Assembly: GCA_913048385.1 (NCBI GenBank)
Contig: CAJWVZ010000002.1
Span: 62,001 to 126,000, forward strand
Direction: 5' to 3'
DNA: 64,000 nt
From: an uncultured Gammaproteobacteria bacterium
Lineage (GTDB): Bacteria > Pseudomonadota > Gammaproteobacteria > Pseudomonadales > Pseudohongiellaceae
The stretch's first letter is position 1; every line of letters begins with the position of its first letter. Made by a program: the position numbers and the translations under genes. Positions 15,615 through 25,260 of this stretch are shown one piece after another. The notes under the pieces are model-generated. The model made no database searches and was not told where the DNA came from. It was given only the letters and a program-made list of their open reading frames with translations.

Positions 15615-16067
15615 ATGGAGAAATTAACAGCAGCAGAATCGATCTCCAGCATCACGGCTAACCAAATGAAGTCGTTGGAAACGGTCTCACGAGAACTTGC
15701 CTCGTTGTCAAAAATCTCAGTTGCGAAGTCTGATGTATCGAGTCCGATAGAGAAGACAACCCAGCTTCGACAAGCAGATCCGAGACTTAAGACTCGAGAA
15801 CTTGAAAGTGCCGGTGAAAATCGAGCTATTTTAAGAAAGGAAGTCCAAGACCGAATTGATGATGTCCTTGCATATTTGAATAACGAAATGCGTATGCGAA
15901 GCCGTCAACTAAAATTTGGAGTGGACCGACAAGCAAACGCTACCGTTATTCAGGTCGTAAGAACTGATACGGGTGAAGTGATTCGGCAGATCCCTTCTCA
16001 GGAGCTATTAGACCTTGCAAACAATTTAGAACAGTTGAAAGGTTTAATGTTTGATGAAGCCTTTTAG
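15615..16067 (+). CDS. flaG: Flagellar protein FlaG
   Basis: FlaG affects filament length in polar flagella. The 150-residue protein has a variable N-terminal half and the conserved C-terminal FlaG domain: MRMRSRQLKFGVDRQANATV, then IQVVRTDTGEVIRQIPSQEL and LDLANNLEQLKGLMFDEAF. AAGGAGAAACT before the ATG is a strong ribosome site. It closes the small-flagellin array and is followed by a terminator at 16106-16144. Confidence 0.95.
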   Translation: MEKLTAAESISSITANQMKSLETVSRELASLSKISVAKSDVSSPIEKTTQLRQADPRLKTRELESAGENRAILRKEVQDRIDDVLAYLNNEMRMRSRQLKFGVDRQANATVIQVVRTDTGEVIRQIPSQELLDLANNLEQLKGLMFDEAF

Positions 16068-16105
16068 GACGGTACGCTACTAACCAAAAAAGGTAAGAAC
16101 AGCAA

Positions 16106-16144
16106 AATGATCCACCGTGGTTCACACGCGGCGGGTCATTTTTT
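16106..16144 (+). terminator. Rho-independent terminator after flaG
   Basis: AATGATCCACCG (16106-16117) pairs with CGGCGGGTCATT (16129-16140) with one mismatch and one G-U pair, followed by a run of six T. It ends the small-flagellin/flaG transcript and separates it from the convergent methyltransferase gene. Confidence 0.8.
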
Positions 16145-16228
16145 AAAAGTAGCTTGGTCTTATTAATTTTTACTAACTTCCATATCTGTTACCCAATATC
16201 GTTTAATATAAACTCTAAAATTACAATA

Positions 16229-18574
16229 TTAATCAAAAGCTTTTTGACACCAAAACTGATACATCCCAGAGAAATAAGTTGGATTCTCAACTTCAAAGTT
16301 ATGCCAGATCTCTAGATCATATAGAGCCTCAGGGGCTGAGTTTTGATCGATGAACTCCTTATTATTAATAAGTTCAAAACCTGCGAAATTTAGCCTTAAC
16401 TTTTTTAGGAGGCCTTGAATTTGAAGCAAGGTAAAACGATGTTCCTGCACATGAAAGACAAGATCTCTAAATTCACTGAGGCAGTAGAAATCCGACCACG
16501 TGGTTAATGGAAATAAATCAGGGTGGGTCCGATCTTTTATTTGTTGTCTAAAACTTTTAATGCTCTTTTGATCTGATGCCAGACCAAGGTGTTTTATAGT
16601 GCCTCTCGCCGTTTTTATGTCTCCGCGCGCGAATTCACTATAAAGCGCTATCTTCATTAACCCTCCTGGCTTTAGTCGTTGGACTAACTCGGCCCATCCT
16701 ACCTTAGGGTCTGCCATGTGATGTAAAACACCCGTACTCTCAATTAAATCGAATTGTCTATCAATTGAATGTAGTTGCAAGATATCGCCTTGCATATAAT
16801 CGATGTTGCTAAGCTTTAACTCGTCTGTCTTCCTTTTTGCGTATGCCAAGCTACTTAGGCTCAAATCAACGGCCAGCACATCACAACCCTTAAATCTCGA
16901 TGATGTTTCCAACGCCTGTTGACCGGTCCCGCACCCGGCGACCAAGATTTGCGGGTTGTCGGCAAACAAGATTTCTGTGTTTTCGAACTGGAGATCGAGC
17001 TCCTTTGCCACTTCACTGATAGGTTTGGCATCGGGAGATAGGCATAAATTTATCCATTTAGGGTAAGGGTTTTGCTCATACTGTTCACGAACTTGCACGG
17101 AAATTTTATTGTTCACTTTCCCAAAACAAGCAATCCTAGGCTTAATCTCAATCTCAATTTCTGGTTCACGAATTTGTAGTTTAAGTAGCTCATTTTCCCC
17201 AAGGACCTCAAGTAAATTTCGGGAAAAAGGATGCTGATGAAGATTCTTGTAACTGGCGAGGCAGGCAACTTCATTCATACTTAGCGGACTTGAATTAACT
17301 TTCTTTCCCTCTATGGCTTGAATCAAGCTTTCTAAAGCCTTCTTATCGATCTCTGTTTCCGTATAGATATATTCTGTGATGTAGCACTGTGTGGCGAGGG
17401 CAACCTGGAACTCCAGCGTGGCCGCATCGTCTAAAAAACTAGAAATATTTAACAGGAGCGATAATCTTAGCTTAGTGAAAAGGGCTTCAAACTCTAAATC
17501 GGCTATTGGACAAACCTTCATCAGCTTAAGCAAAAGCGGCACTTTTGATAAACCTGACACAACTTGCTTCAGTGCCTCACTCGACTCAAATTCATCGTAA
17601 GAAATTATGGCCCTCCGCACGAACTCATCGTGCTTCACCAAACTCAATACAGCCTCATTAATTGTATTGGGCCTTACACACCCCGGCTTATCTAGTAGAG
17701 CAGCAATCGCGACACCAACCTCTTCATCAGGCCCTGCGAACCTTATATTTCTCAGAGCCGTACCCAAATTAAATGCTGCTCGCTCATCATCAGGATTAAT
17801 CTGCAGAGCCTTGCTATAGGTCACTATCGCAGCACCAACCTCACCTTGAGCTTGAAGTGAAATGCCCATATTGTTGTATGCTTCGATGTGCTCGGAATTA
17901 AAAGTCAGTGTTTTTTTATAACTTGCAACGGCTCCCTCCAGATCCCCTCTGACGCGCAATATTTCAGCCACGTAAAAATGAGTATCACCGTCCTTCGGCT
18001 GGATCTTAAGACTCTCTTCAAATGCCTGCAGAGCATCGCTATGCTGCGAAAGCTCCAAGTAAGCCAAACCTAAAAGTTTATATAGAATTGCTGAACTCGA
18101 GTTCCTCGATAATAAATCCAGTAATCGCTCCACGGCTTGTTCGAGAAGACCTTGTTCACAGAGGTTAACTATTGCTTGAATTGTTTCTGGAGAAGGAGGT
18201 TTGTTTTCGACCGGATTTACTTCGATTAATGCAATCCTCTCCTCTAACCTATCAAAGTGATTGCCTTGAGCTCCGTTACTTTTTAGCTCAGATAGGATTG
18301 CGCTTGCCTCATCAGCTGAGCCGAGTCTAATCAGCACGTCCAAATAACTTACCCAGTAAGCATCGACGCTCGAATTGACTTTCAACGCTGCCTGAAAGTC
18401 ACCCAAGGCTTCGAGCAAGTGCCCCCCCGCAACAGAAATGAGCCCTACGAAATAATTCGCGTCTGGATGCTCTGGCACCTCTACGAGAATTTCTCTAAAA
18501 AGTTTCTCCGCTTTGCTTAAGTCTCCCGTAGCGTGCGCCTCAACTGCTTTTTTAAACACTTCTTCTGAAGCCAT
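16229..18574 (-). CDS. TPR-repeat protein with C-terminal SAM-dependent methyltransferase domain
   Basis: 781 residues. The first 270 or so are tetratricopeptide repeats (AEKLFREILVEVPEHPDANY; SDALQAFEESLKIQPKDGDT; EAYNNMGISLQAQGEVGAAI). A middle region of unclear fold follows. A class I methyltransferase domain begins near 540 with motif I ILVAGCGTGQQ, then VLAVDLSLSSLAYAKRK, FDLIESTGVLHHM and LKPGGLMKIALYS. Proteins of this make-up are often encoded beside flagellin or glycan-modifying genes. The position next to the flagellin array suggests flagellin or surface-glycan methylation, but that is inference. It converges on flaG. Confidence 0.85.
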   Translation of the reverse strand: MASEEVFKKAVEAHATGDLSKAEKLFREILVEVPEHPDANYFVGLISVAGGHLLEALGDFQAALKVNSSVDAYWVSYLDVLIRLGSADEASAILSELKSNGAQGNHFDRLEERIALIEVNPVENKPPSPETIQAIVNLCEQGLLEQAVERLLDLLSRNSSSAILYKLLGLAYLELSQHSDALQAFEESLKIQPKDGDTHFYVAEILRVRGDLEGAVASYKKTLTFNSEHIEAYNNMGISLQAQGEVGAAIVTYSKALQINPDDERAAFNLGTALRNIRFAGPDEEVGVAIAALLDKPGCVRPNTINEAVLSLVKHDEFVRRAIISYDEFESSEALKQVVSGLSKVPLLLKLMKVCPIADLEFEALFTKLRLSLLLNISSFLDDAATLEFQVALATQCYITEYIYTETEIDKKALESLIQAIEGKKVNSSPLSMNEVACLASYKNLHQHPFSRNLLEVLGENELLKLQIREPEIEIEIKPRIACFGKVNNKISVQVREQYEQNPYPKWINLCLSPDAKPISEVAKELDLQFENTEILFADNPQILVAGCGTGQQALETSSRFKGCDVLAVDLSLSSLAYAKRKTDELKLSNIDYMQGDILQLHSIDRQFDLIESTGVLHHMADPKVGWAELVQRLKPGGLMKIALYSEFARGDIKTARGTIKHLGLASDQKSIKSFRQQIKDRTHPDLFPLTTWSDFYCLSEFRDLVFHVQEHRFTLLQIQGLLKKLRLNFAGFELINNKEFIDQNSAPEALYDLEIWHNFEVENPTYFSGMYQFWCQKAFD

Positions 18575-18792
18575 AATCAGAAATTTCCAACTCAGATTTC
18601 TTGTAAGTTTTTAATTATATCGGCAGTAACCTCTCACACTAGTGCGACTGCTCAGCATAGACCGTGCTCTATTCAGCCCAGCACAAGGTAGAGGATTAAA
18701 AGATCAAGATTTAAGCACTACTTCAGATACAAAGGTAAATCCCATATACCTTTTAATCTCCTCAAGAAGGTACTGAAGAAGGCCAACTAAAA

Positions 18793-20487
18793 ATGCAAAA
18801 GAAAGTAATAATTGAGCTTTCGTTTATAGTAATTTTTGGAATAGCCATCGGCATAGTAATGTCTATCGTCGCTAACACTTTTGTTCAAGGCGTGAATATT
18901 GCCTCTGAATACAGAAGCTCTGGCTCTTGGGCCATGTTTGAGTTCCGCGGCCTCACCTACTCTTATTCGGGGATTATTTTATTATTGTCCGCCGCGGCTG
19001 CGCTGAACATTATTAAGTCTGTATTAAAAATAGACATTTGGGGTGGGCCTGCGGACTCAATCTATGCGGCACACAACCCCAAACCTAGTCTCGATCCAAA
19101 AAAAGGATTTGGCTCAACGGTTGCCGCGTTTGTCGTCGCCAGTAGCGGTGGCTCCGTAGGCCTCTATGGCCCGCTTGTCCATTTTGGGTCAACTGTTGGT
19201 TTATTCTTTAAAAGATTATTTTTTAAAAGGCTAGACAATGATGTTTTGATCGGTTGCGGCGTCGCCGCAGCTATTTCCGCTGGCTTTAGTGCCCCGTTGG
19301 CGGGTGTCATCTTCGCTCATGAGGCAATTTTACGCCATTTCTCGCTGCGCGCTATTGCGCCAATATTTATAGCTTCTATCAGTGCTAGCGCTTTTAGTGA
19401 TTTCTTTTTTGGACAAACTGAGAATATTTTCAACCTTTCACAGGTAGTACCGCCGTTGAGCGAGATTATCCCTATATTCATTGTTCTAGGGCCCATTTTT
19501 TCATTTGTTGCTATCGCATTCATGATATCGCTCAGATTTTTAAGTAGCTTTGCGATTAACTCAGGCGAGCTTAAGTTCTACCTCCCTTTTATCGCGGCTC
19601 TAACATGCGGCATAGTTGGAACGTTTTTCCCAGAGATACTTGGAATCGGTATTAATCCAATTAATCAGATAATTGCAAACGAATTCTCAGGACAATATGT
19701 CCTCATATTACTTTTAGCAAAAATATCAATGACAGCGCTCTGCATCGGCTTCGGATTATTTGGGGGAGTATTTTCCCCTGCACTTTTTATAGGCGTTACC
19801 ACTGGATCAATTGCCACATACCTTTTGGCAGCAATCGGACAGACTGGCTTTGAGCAAGTTATTATTATTTCAGCAATGGCCGCTGTAACAGCTTCTGTAG
19901 TCGGGGCACCGATATCTATAATATTGATCGTCTTAGAGCTCACAGGATCTTATGACTATGCCATAGCAGCAATGATTGCTGTCGTTATCTCATCCCTGGT
20001 GACAAACCGTATCTTTGGCCTCTCGTTTTTCGATCGACAGCTGCTCGATCGCGGCATAAACATGGCACTTGGAAGAGAATCCATAGCCCTAGACAACACA
20101 AAAATGTCAGAGTGCAGTGGAGGAGACTTTGTAAAATTAAGCATGGAAACCGATGGGAAAACTGCCTATATGTTGATGCAAGAATCAGGGGTAGTAGAGG
20201 CCTATGTTGTAGAAGGTACAGATAAATTTATTGGAAAAATTTCTCTTTTTGAAGCAATCACGGCGGATGACGAGCCAATTAATAAACATTTACAACACGA
20301 GCCTTTTACATTAAATGATTCGGATTCATTAGCCGTTGCTATGAATAAAATAACAAATTTCGTCGGCGAGAGTATTCCGGTATTATCATCTGATACTAAT
20401 GTTTTGCGAGCCGTTGTAACTGAAGGTAATATTTTTCAAGCAGTCCTCGATGTTCAGGACAATGTAAAAAAAATCGAACGCAACTAA
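18793..20487 (+). CDS. ClC-family chloride channel/transporter with CBS-like C-terminus
   Basis: An integral membrane protein of 564 residues with ClC signatures: SSGGSVGLYGPLVHFGS (about 118-133), GFSAPLAGVIFAHEAI (164-179), GFGLFGGVFSPALFIG, and a cytosolic C-terminal region like a CBS pair (after about 435). In exchangers the first motif reads GREGP with the gating glutamate; here Y125 stands at that place. The inner proton glutamate of the EcClC-1 IIEEM segment aligns with A178. If the alignment holds, it would be a passive anion channel. It stands alone between unrelated genes, with about 220 bp of unremarkable sequence upstream. Confidence 0.88.
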   Translation: MQKKVIIELSFIVIFGIAIGIVMSIVANTFVQGVNIASEYRSSGSWAMFEFRGLTYSYSGIILLLSAAAALNIIKSVLKIDIWGGPADSIYAAHNPKPSLDPKKGFGSTVAAFVVASSGGSVGLYGPLVHFGSTVGLFFKRLFFKRLDNDVLIGCGVAAAISAGFSAPLAGVIFAHEAILRHFSLRAIAPIFIASISASAFSDFFFGQTENIFNLSQVVPPLSEIIPIFIVLGPIFSFVAIAFMISLRFLSSFAINSGELKFYLPFIAALTCGIVGTFFPEILGIGINPINQIIANEFSGQYVLILLLAKISMTALCIGFGLFGGVFSPALFIGVTTGSIATYLLAAIGQTGFEQVIIISAMAAVTASVVGAPISIILIVLELTGSYDYAIAAMIAVVISSLVTNRIFGLSFFDRQLLDRGINMALGRESIALDNTKMSECSGGDFVKLSMETDGKTAYMLMQESGVVEAYVVEGTDKFIGKISLFEAITADDEPINKHLQHEPFTLNDSDSLAVAMNKITNFVGESIPVLSSDTNVLRAVVTEGNIFQAVLDVQDNVKKIERN

Positions 20488-20547
20488 AGCTTATGAATAG
20501 CGATGAAAGCAAAATATAATTTCTACCGCTTTTAAAGAGGCGTAAAC

Positions 20548-21279
20548 ATGAAAACAAGCACAAGCCACCTTACAATATTTTTTATAAATTCCATTTTTTT
20601 ATTTGGAAATGCTCAATCCATTTTTGCACAGGAGGATCGCTTTGAGGCTGGATTAGCGGCAAAAGAAAGAGGGCACTACGCCACAGCACTCCGATCCTGG
20701 CTGCCTATGGCTGAGGGCGGCAACGCTGAAGCGCAGAATAATGTAGCGCATATGTACGAGGAGGGCTTCGGTGTTGCACAAAACTATACCACGGCTATAG
20801 AGTGGTATCGCAGGGCCGCTGCTAATGACCTTCCAGAGGCACAGCACAACATTGGACTTTTATACAATAATGGGTACGGCGTCGCACAAAATCCAATTGA
20901 GGCTGTGAGGTGGTTCAAGCTTGCTGCAACAAAAGAGCTAAAAGAATCCGAGTACATGCTTGGCTTAGCATACCAAAGTGGTAATGGAGCCGCGCTTGAT
21001 TATGCCGAGGCGCGCAAGCTTTTTTTAAGTGCAGCTAAGAAAAATTATCCTGCAGCCCAAATGATGTATGCGTTTATGCTTCAGGCCGGTGAGGGCGATC
21101 GTTCCAACTCTTTTGTAGCTTACATTTGGGGTAAAATTGCGGAGAGAAATGGTCTTGAGGCGGCTGTCGATGTTACGTCCATTGCAAGCATACAATTAGA
21201 AGATGCCGAAGTTTCTGAGGCTGAAAGCTTGATTGAAGAATGTATAAAGACAGCTTTCGTAGTTTGCCCTGAAGGTTAA
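20548..21279 (+). CDS. Secreted Sel1-like repeat protein
   Basis: 243 residues. A signal peptide (hydrophobic from about 8, likely cut after QSIFA) precedes four or so Sel1-type repeats of about 36 residues, e.g. AEGGNAEAQNNVAHMYEEGF, GVAQNYTTAIEWYRRAA and GYGVAQNPIEAVRWFKLAA. Such proteins act as scaffolds in the envelope; no specific partner can be named. It follows the ClC gene by 60 nt with GAGGCG before the ATG and converges on the second motB with a 6-nt gap. Confidence 0.88.
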   Translation: MKTSTSHLTIFFINSIFLFGNAQSIFAQEDRFEAGLAAKERGHYATALRSWLPMAEGGNAEAQNNVAHMYEEGFGVAQNYTTAIEWYRRAAANDLPEAQHNIGLLYNNGYGVAQNPIEAVRWFKLAATKELKESEYMLGLAYQSGNGAALDYAEARKLFLSAAKKNYPAAQMMYAFMLQAGEGDRSNSFVAYIWGKIAERNGLEAAVDVTSIASIQLEDAEVSEAESLIEECIKTAFVVCPEG

Positions 21280-21285
21280 AAGACC

Positions 21286-22527
21286 TTAATTAGGCAAAAC
21301 AACGACTTCAATACGGCGATTGGTAGAACGGCCCAACGCCGTATCATTTGAGGCGATCGCTTTAGTGTCGGCTAAGCCTTTGACGACCATACTGCCGGCA
21401 CTGACATACCCGGTCTCCATCAAGTAATCGGCTACACTTGCCGCACGGGCTGAAGACAAATCCCAATTATCTCGATACCGACTGCCAAAACTCATCGGCA
21501 CGTTATCCGTATGTCCCTCTATTTGGACAAGACCCGAGGCACCAGTGAGAGATGCCCCAACATTATCAAGCAGGGATGTAAATTCAGTTTGCAAAGCAGC
21601 GGAACCACTCTGAAAACTTCCCCTCTCTGCTAACCGAATCACTATTAGTTCACCGTCTCGAAACACCTCAGCGAGCCCCTGATCAATTTCTTCGGAAAGA
21701 TTTGCCCTAATCTGCTCAAGCTGGTCTTGAGACCGTGTTGACGCGCCGTCGATAGAATTGTCGTTGTTTAAATTGCTTTGTCCATAAACGGCAAACTGGG
21801 CGCCCTCGACGCGCACCAAACCGTCGAGCTCAGCCTGAATATCTGAAACTTTAGAGAGAAGCGAGAGTGTATCTTGACTGATCTTTCCGGTCTCATTATC
21901 ACTGGATTGATTATCTAGCGCCTCGATGATTACCACACCATCCTCTACGGCTACCGTAACGATACCCTCCGCGATTTCTCTCTTTAAAATGTCTTCGACC
22001 TCATCGGCACGCGCATTTGTATCTGATTCTCCAGGCCCATTATCACGGTCTAATTCAACGTCCGGATCTTGTTCCTCTCTACTACGCTGTTCTTCAACAA
22101 CATCTGCCGCTGTCGGTTGTGTTCTGGACTGACGGTATTGCTGCATTACCACATTATCAGCGGTTGGCGCCTCAACAATTGGAACTGTAACTTGGACGCC
22201 AAAACGTGACCTCATAGATCCACTCACTTCTTTGTACTTGGGGACGTTGACGTGTGCAAACGACAATATTAAGACAAAGAAAGCCATCAGGAGTGTGGCC
22301 ATATCCGCGAAAGTTGCCATCCATGCCGGAGACCCTTTATTGCACGGCGGGCAGTCTTCAGACTGTAAAGCTTTTTCTTTATCCCGTTTCGCCTTAGCTT
22401 CCAATAACTGAGCGCGTAAAGCCTCCTTCTGGGCTAGCTCCTCGGCCTCGTCCAGTTCAGGCACTGCTTGCAAGTCAGCATCCTCAGGCAGATCTTCAGC
22501 TTCTTGGTTGACTTCTTCTTCGCTCAA
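21286..22527 (-). CDS. motB: Stator protein MotB/PomB paralogue 2
   Basis: 413 residues. An acidic N-tail of about 55 residues leads to CPPC (59-62), then one membrane helix with the ion-binding Asp (ATFADMATLLMAFFVLILSF, D75) and a PomB-like plug segment (VPKYKEVSGSMRSRFGVQ). A long periplasmic linker precedes the OmpA-type peptidoglycan-binding domain (VQIEGHTDNVPMSF; NWDLSSARAASVADYL). The linker piece LKREIAEGIVTVAVEDGVV resembles the start of the OmpA domain (LSEEIDQGLAEVFRDGELIV), suggesting an internal duplication. It lies 35 nt after the first motB in a motA-motB-motB operon. Confidence 0.93.
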   Translation of the reverse strand: MSEEEVNQEAEDLPEDADLQAVPELDEAEELAQKEALRAQLLEAKAKRDKEKALQSEDCPPCNKGSPAWMATFADMATLLMAFFVLILSFAHVNVPKYKEVSGSMRSRFGVQVTVPIVEAPTADNVVMQQYRQSRTQPTAADVVEEQRSREEQDPDVELDRDNGPGESDTNARADEVEDILKREIAEGIVTVAVEDGVVIIEALDNQSSDNETGKISQDTLSLLSKVSDIQAELDGLVRVEGAQFAVYGQSNLNNDNSIDGASTRSQDQLEQIRANLSEEIDQGLAEVFRDGELIVIRLAERGSFQSGSAALQTEFTSLLDNVGASLTGASGLVQIEGHTDNVPMSFGSRYRDNWDLSSARAASVADYLMETGYVSAGSMVVKGLADTKAIASNDTALGRSTNRRIEVVVLPN

Positions 22528-22562
22528 TTTTTCACCTAATTTATGTCAAACCTAGTTGTGGT

Positions 22563-23801
22563 CTACTCCGGTATTCGGATTTCTATCCGTCGGTTTCGAC
22601 TTCTACCATCAGCGGAATCATTGGAGGCCAACGGAACGGTATCAGCAAAACCAATAACTTCAACTCTCTCGGAAGCAAGACCAGAACGATCAGTCAGATA
22701 GGAAGCGACAGAAGCAGCTCGAGCAGCCGAGAGATCCCAATTGGAGTTAAACGTTTCACTGAAGGCGACCGGTATATTGTCGGTGTGCCCTTCGATTCTG
22801 ACACCGCCAACATCTGAGCCGATTGCTTGGCCCACTTGATCTAGTGTTCCTGTAAAACTTCTCGCAAACTCAGCGCTCCCCGAATTAAATGAACCCTGGC
22901 TAGCTATCCTTACCACGATGTCATCGCCCTCTTTCTCCACCTCTAACAATCCATTACTAATCTCTGTCCGAAGGTCAGCTCGCAGACTCTCTAATCGATT
23001 GCTTTCAATTTGTTCGGCTATCTGTCCGGAGTACAAAGACTCGTCTTCAGGGAGATCAGCCTCTTCTTCCTCTGTCGTACTCAAAAATACTCCAATCTCT
23101 GTTGAGACGGACGCTTGAACATCAGCAACAATGCTCGCGGTGTCGATCAAAATCTGACTAGCGGATCCATCTGTTGAACCGTCAACACCGAATTCCTGAC
23201 CTGCAGCCTCAAGATTTTTTACCTTAACTACTATCTGCTGACCGTTCGCCGAAACTGTTACCATTCCGCTCGCTATTTGGTCAGCCAACGCTATTTTTGT
23301 AGCCTCTAACTCCTCAACAAATCGCTCAGGAGACTTATCAGTCCTGCGAAGCAAATTCTCTGATGTGGAATCAATTTCACGCTGCGTTGGGTCATTAATT
23401 ACCGATCTTTCTGCAGGATTTGGCGTAAAGTTCTCTGTCAGAATGTTCCTGCCGGCCGGAATGCTTATCTTCGGCACGATTTTCTTAACCCCAAACGCGT
23501 ATTGAATGTTGCCATTGATATACTCAAATCGCGGCAGCTCAGTGTCTGAAAATGACAAGATTAAAACAAAAAACGCCATAAGTAAGGTTGCCATGTCGGC
23601 AAACGTGGCCATCCATCCCGGCGCGCCCTGCTTACACTCCGGACAACCATCTTCCTCATCATCATCTGCTGCAACGCTTGGCCCGATATCCGACGCATCA
23701 ACGGCACGCTCAGCAGCGGCTTCAACTCCAGAGGCATCAACCTCCTCGGAAATTGAATCCTCTTCTGAAAGTTCGTCTGTTTGTGTTTCGTCTTCCGCCA
23801 T
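22563..23801 (-). CDS. motB: Stator protein MotB/PomB paralogue 1
   Basis: 412 residues with the same plan as its downstream paralogue: acidic N-tail, CPEC (53-56), membrane helix with the stator Asp (D69 in ATFADMATLLMAFF), plug-like segment (LPRFEYINGNIQYAFGVKK), long linker, and OmpA domain (VRIEGHTDNIPVAF; NWDLSAARAASVASYL). The segment around the helix resembles Vibrio PomB, which favours sodium as coupling ion. LADQIASGMVTVSANGQQIV in the linker resembles LRTEISNGLLEVEKEGDDIV at the OmpA start. It is 14 nt from motA. Confidence 0.94.
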   Translation of the reverse strand: MAEDETQTDELSEEDSISEEVDASGVEAAAERAVDASDIGPSVAADDDEEDGCPECKQGAPGWMATFADMATLLMAFFVLILSFSDTELPRFEYINGNIQYAFGVKKIVPKISIPAGRNILTENFTPNPAERSVINDPTQREIDSTSENLLRRTDKSPERFVEELEATKIALADQIASGMVTVSANGQQIVVKVKNLEAAGQEFGVDGSTDGSASQILIDTASIVADVQASVSTEIGVFLSTTEEEEADLPEDESLYSGQIAEQIESNRLESLRADLRTEISNGLLEVEKEGDDIVVRIASQGSFNSGSAEFARSFTGTLDQVGQAIGSDVGGVRIEGHTDNIPVAFSETFNSNWDLSAARAASVASYLTDRSGLASERVEVIGFADTVPLASNDSADGRSRNRRIEIRIPE

Positions 23802-23815
23802 TTTAAGTCGCCTAA

Positions 23816-24580
23816 CTATGTAGCCTCAGTCAATTCGGTACGCTTGCTTGGAGGGACGAAAGAGATCAATAAATCTGTGAGGATACGCGGGTTACCCCCG
23901 GCCTGAATAAAGAGGGTCCCCTCCACGATCAAGTCGCAGTTAGAGGCCTCAATTTCCGACTGATTAACCAATTTCATTGAAATGGGAATACAAAAAACAT
24001 TGGCTAAGATCGCACCGTACATCGTTGTTAAGAGGGCAATCGCCATAGCCGGACCAATAGATTTAGGATCAGACATATTACCAAGCATATTAACCAGTCC
24101 CACCAATGTTCCGATCATCCCCATCGCTGGAGCCACCTCGCCCCACGAGGAAAAAATTGCCGCCCCTTGCTTGTGACGAAGCTTCATGATTTCAATGTCT
24201 CTTGCCAATGACTTTCTAATCATGTCTTCTTCAGCTCCATCGACTAGCATGGCAATAGCCTTCGCAAGAAACGGATTTGAAATTTCTTGGCCCTCTAGTG
24301 CAATCATTCCATCTTTCCGCGCAATAGTGGCAAACTCAACAAGCTGGGTTATAAGACTTTCAGGAGTCTCAAGCTTATTGGAAAAAACCTTTCCGGCCAC
24401 TTTGATTGCGTTCTTAAATTCTCCTAAAGAGGAGCGAAGCAATACGACCATAATCGACCCCCCTATAACTATTTGTACAGAGGGCACATCAGCAAAAGCC
24501 ATCGGGTCGCCACCCGAAATCATAGGCAACGCGATGAGAATCGCCGCACCGATAAGTCCTACGATCGTTGCAATATCCAT
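23816..24580 (-). CDS. motA: Stator protein MotA/PomA
   Basis: 254 residues with four membrane segments, closest in pattern to PomA. It begins MDIATIVGLIGAAILIALPM, and the signature GEVAPAMGMIGTLVGLVNML is followed by DPKSIGPAMAIALLTTMYGA. Together with MotB it forms the ion channel that pushes on FliG. It is the only motA in the window and serves two motB genes immediately downstream, so two stator types sharing one A subunit are possible. No sigma-54 or sigma-28 match was found in the 105 bp upstream. Confidence 0.96.
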   Translation of the reverse strand: MDIATIVGLIGAAILIALPMISGGDPMAFADVPSVQIVIGGSIMVVLLRSSLGEFKNAIKVAGKVFSNKLETPESLITQLVEFATIARKDGMIALEGQEISNPFLAKAIAMLVDGAEEDMIRKSLARDIEIMKLRHKQGAAIFSSWGEVAPAMGMIGTLVGLVNMLGNMSDPKSIGPAMAIALLTTMYGAILANVFCIPISMKLVNQSEIEASNCDLIVEGTLFIQAGGNPRILTDLLISFVPPSKRTELTEAT

Positions 24581-24685
24581 GTCATACTCCTACATAAATC
24601 ACTAATTAGTGTGTTTTAAAGCTTACCTAGCTATTCAATACGCCGTTTTTGGTCTACGGATGAATATTTTGAGGTCCAATTACCA

Positions 24686-25255
24686 ATGACCCGCATACCT
24701 ACTCAGTTCATAATCTGTCGCTCGCTTATTTTAATCACTATTTGTTCTCTAATCGTCACTAGCTGCGATTACTTCAGAACTCCTCCCGATTGTAGCGAGT
24801 TTTTCGAAAAGCGTTCCGCACTACTCTCAGAGTTTTCACTCCGAAGTGGCGGACTTGCGAATCGCGGAAACAACCCCCTAGACTGGGCCAGATGCCCAGC
24901 GGGTATGCAATTCCGCGCCTCTCAAACCTGCTCCGGCGAATCTCTCACGTTGAGCTTCCAAGAGGCTCAAGCCTACGCACAGGAACTCTCTGAAAAATCA
25001 GGCCAACCAATTCGCTTGCCAACTTCCGATGAAATGGCCTCTATCACTGAAAAGTCATGCATCAATCCAGCGTTAAACCTTAATGTATTCCCAAGCTCAG
25101 ACATTGACAACTATTGGACCTCAGACACAAATCCTTCTCGGGCCAGGCTTGGATGCGCCTATTATAGCTATCAAGGGAGAAGATCATGCCTCGAACCCAA
25201 GGAGCTTCCCCATCCGTTTTTTCTGGTCGTAGATAGAAATCTGCAGTTATTCTAA
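24686..25255 (+). CDS. Putative lipoprotein with DUF1566-like C-terminus
   Basis: 189 residues. The hydrophobic N-terminus ends in LIVTSC, a lipobox-like site with C27. The rest has paired cysteines and the features WARCPAGMQF, SFQEAQAYAQEL, IRLPTSDEM and a YWTSDTN segment, which recall the Lcl C-terminal (DUF1566) fold. The role is unknown. It is divergent from motA and converges on a small cysteine protein. Confidence 0.65.
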   Translation: MTRIPTQFIICRSLILITICSLIVTSCDYFRTPPDCSEFFEKRSALLSEFSLRSGGLANRGNNPLDWARCPAGMQFRASQTCSGESLTLSFQEAQAYAQELSEKSGQPIRLPTSDEMASITEKSCINPALNLNVFPSSDIDNYWTSDTNPSRARLGCAYYSYQGRRSCLEPKELPHPFFLVVDRNLQLF

Positions 25256-25260
25256 CCCTC

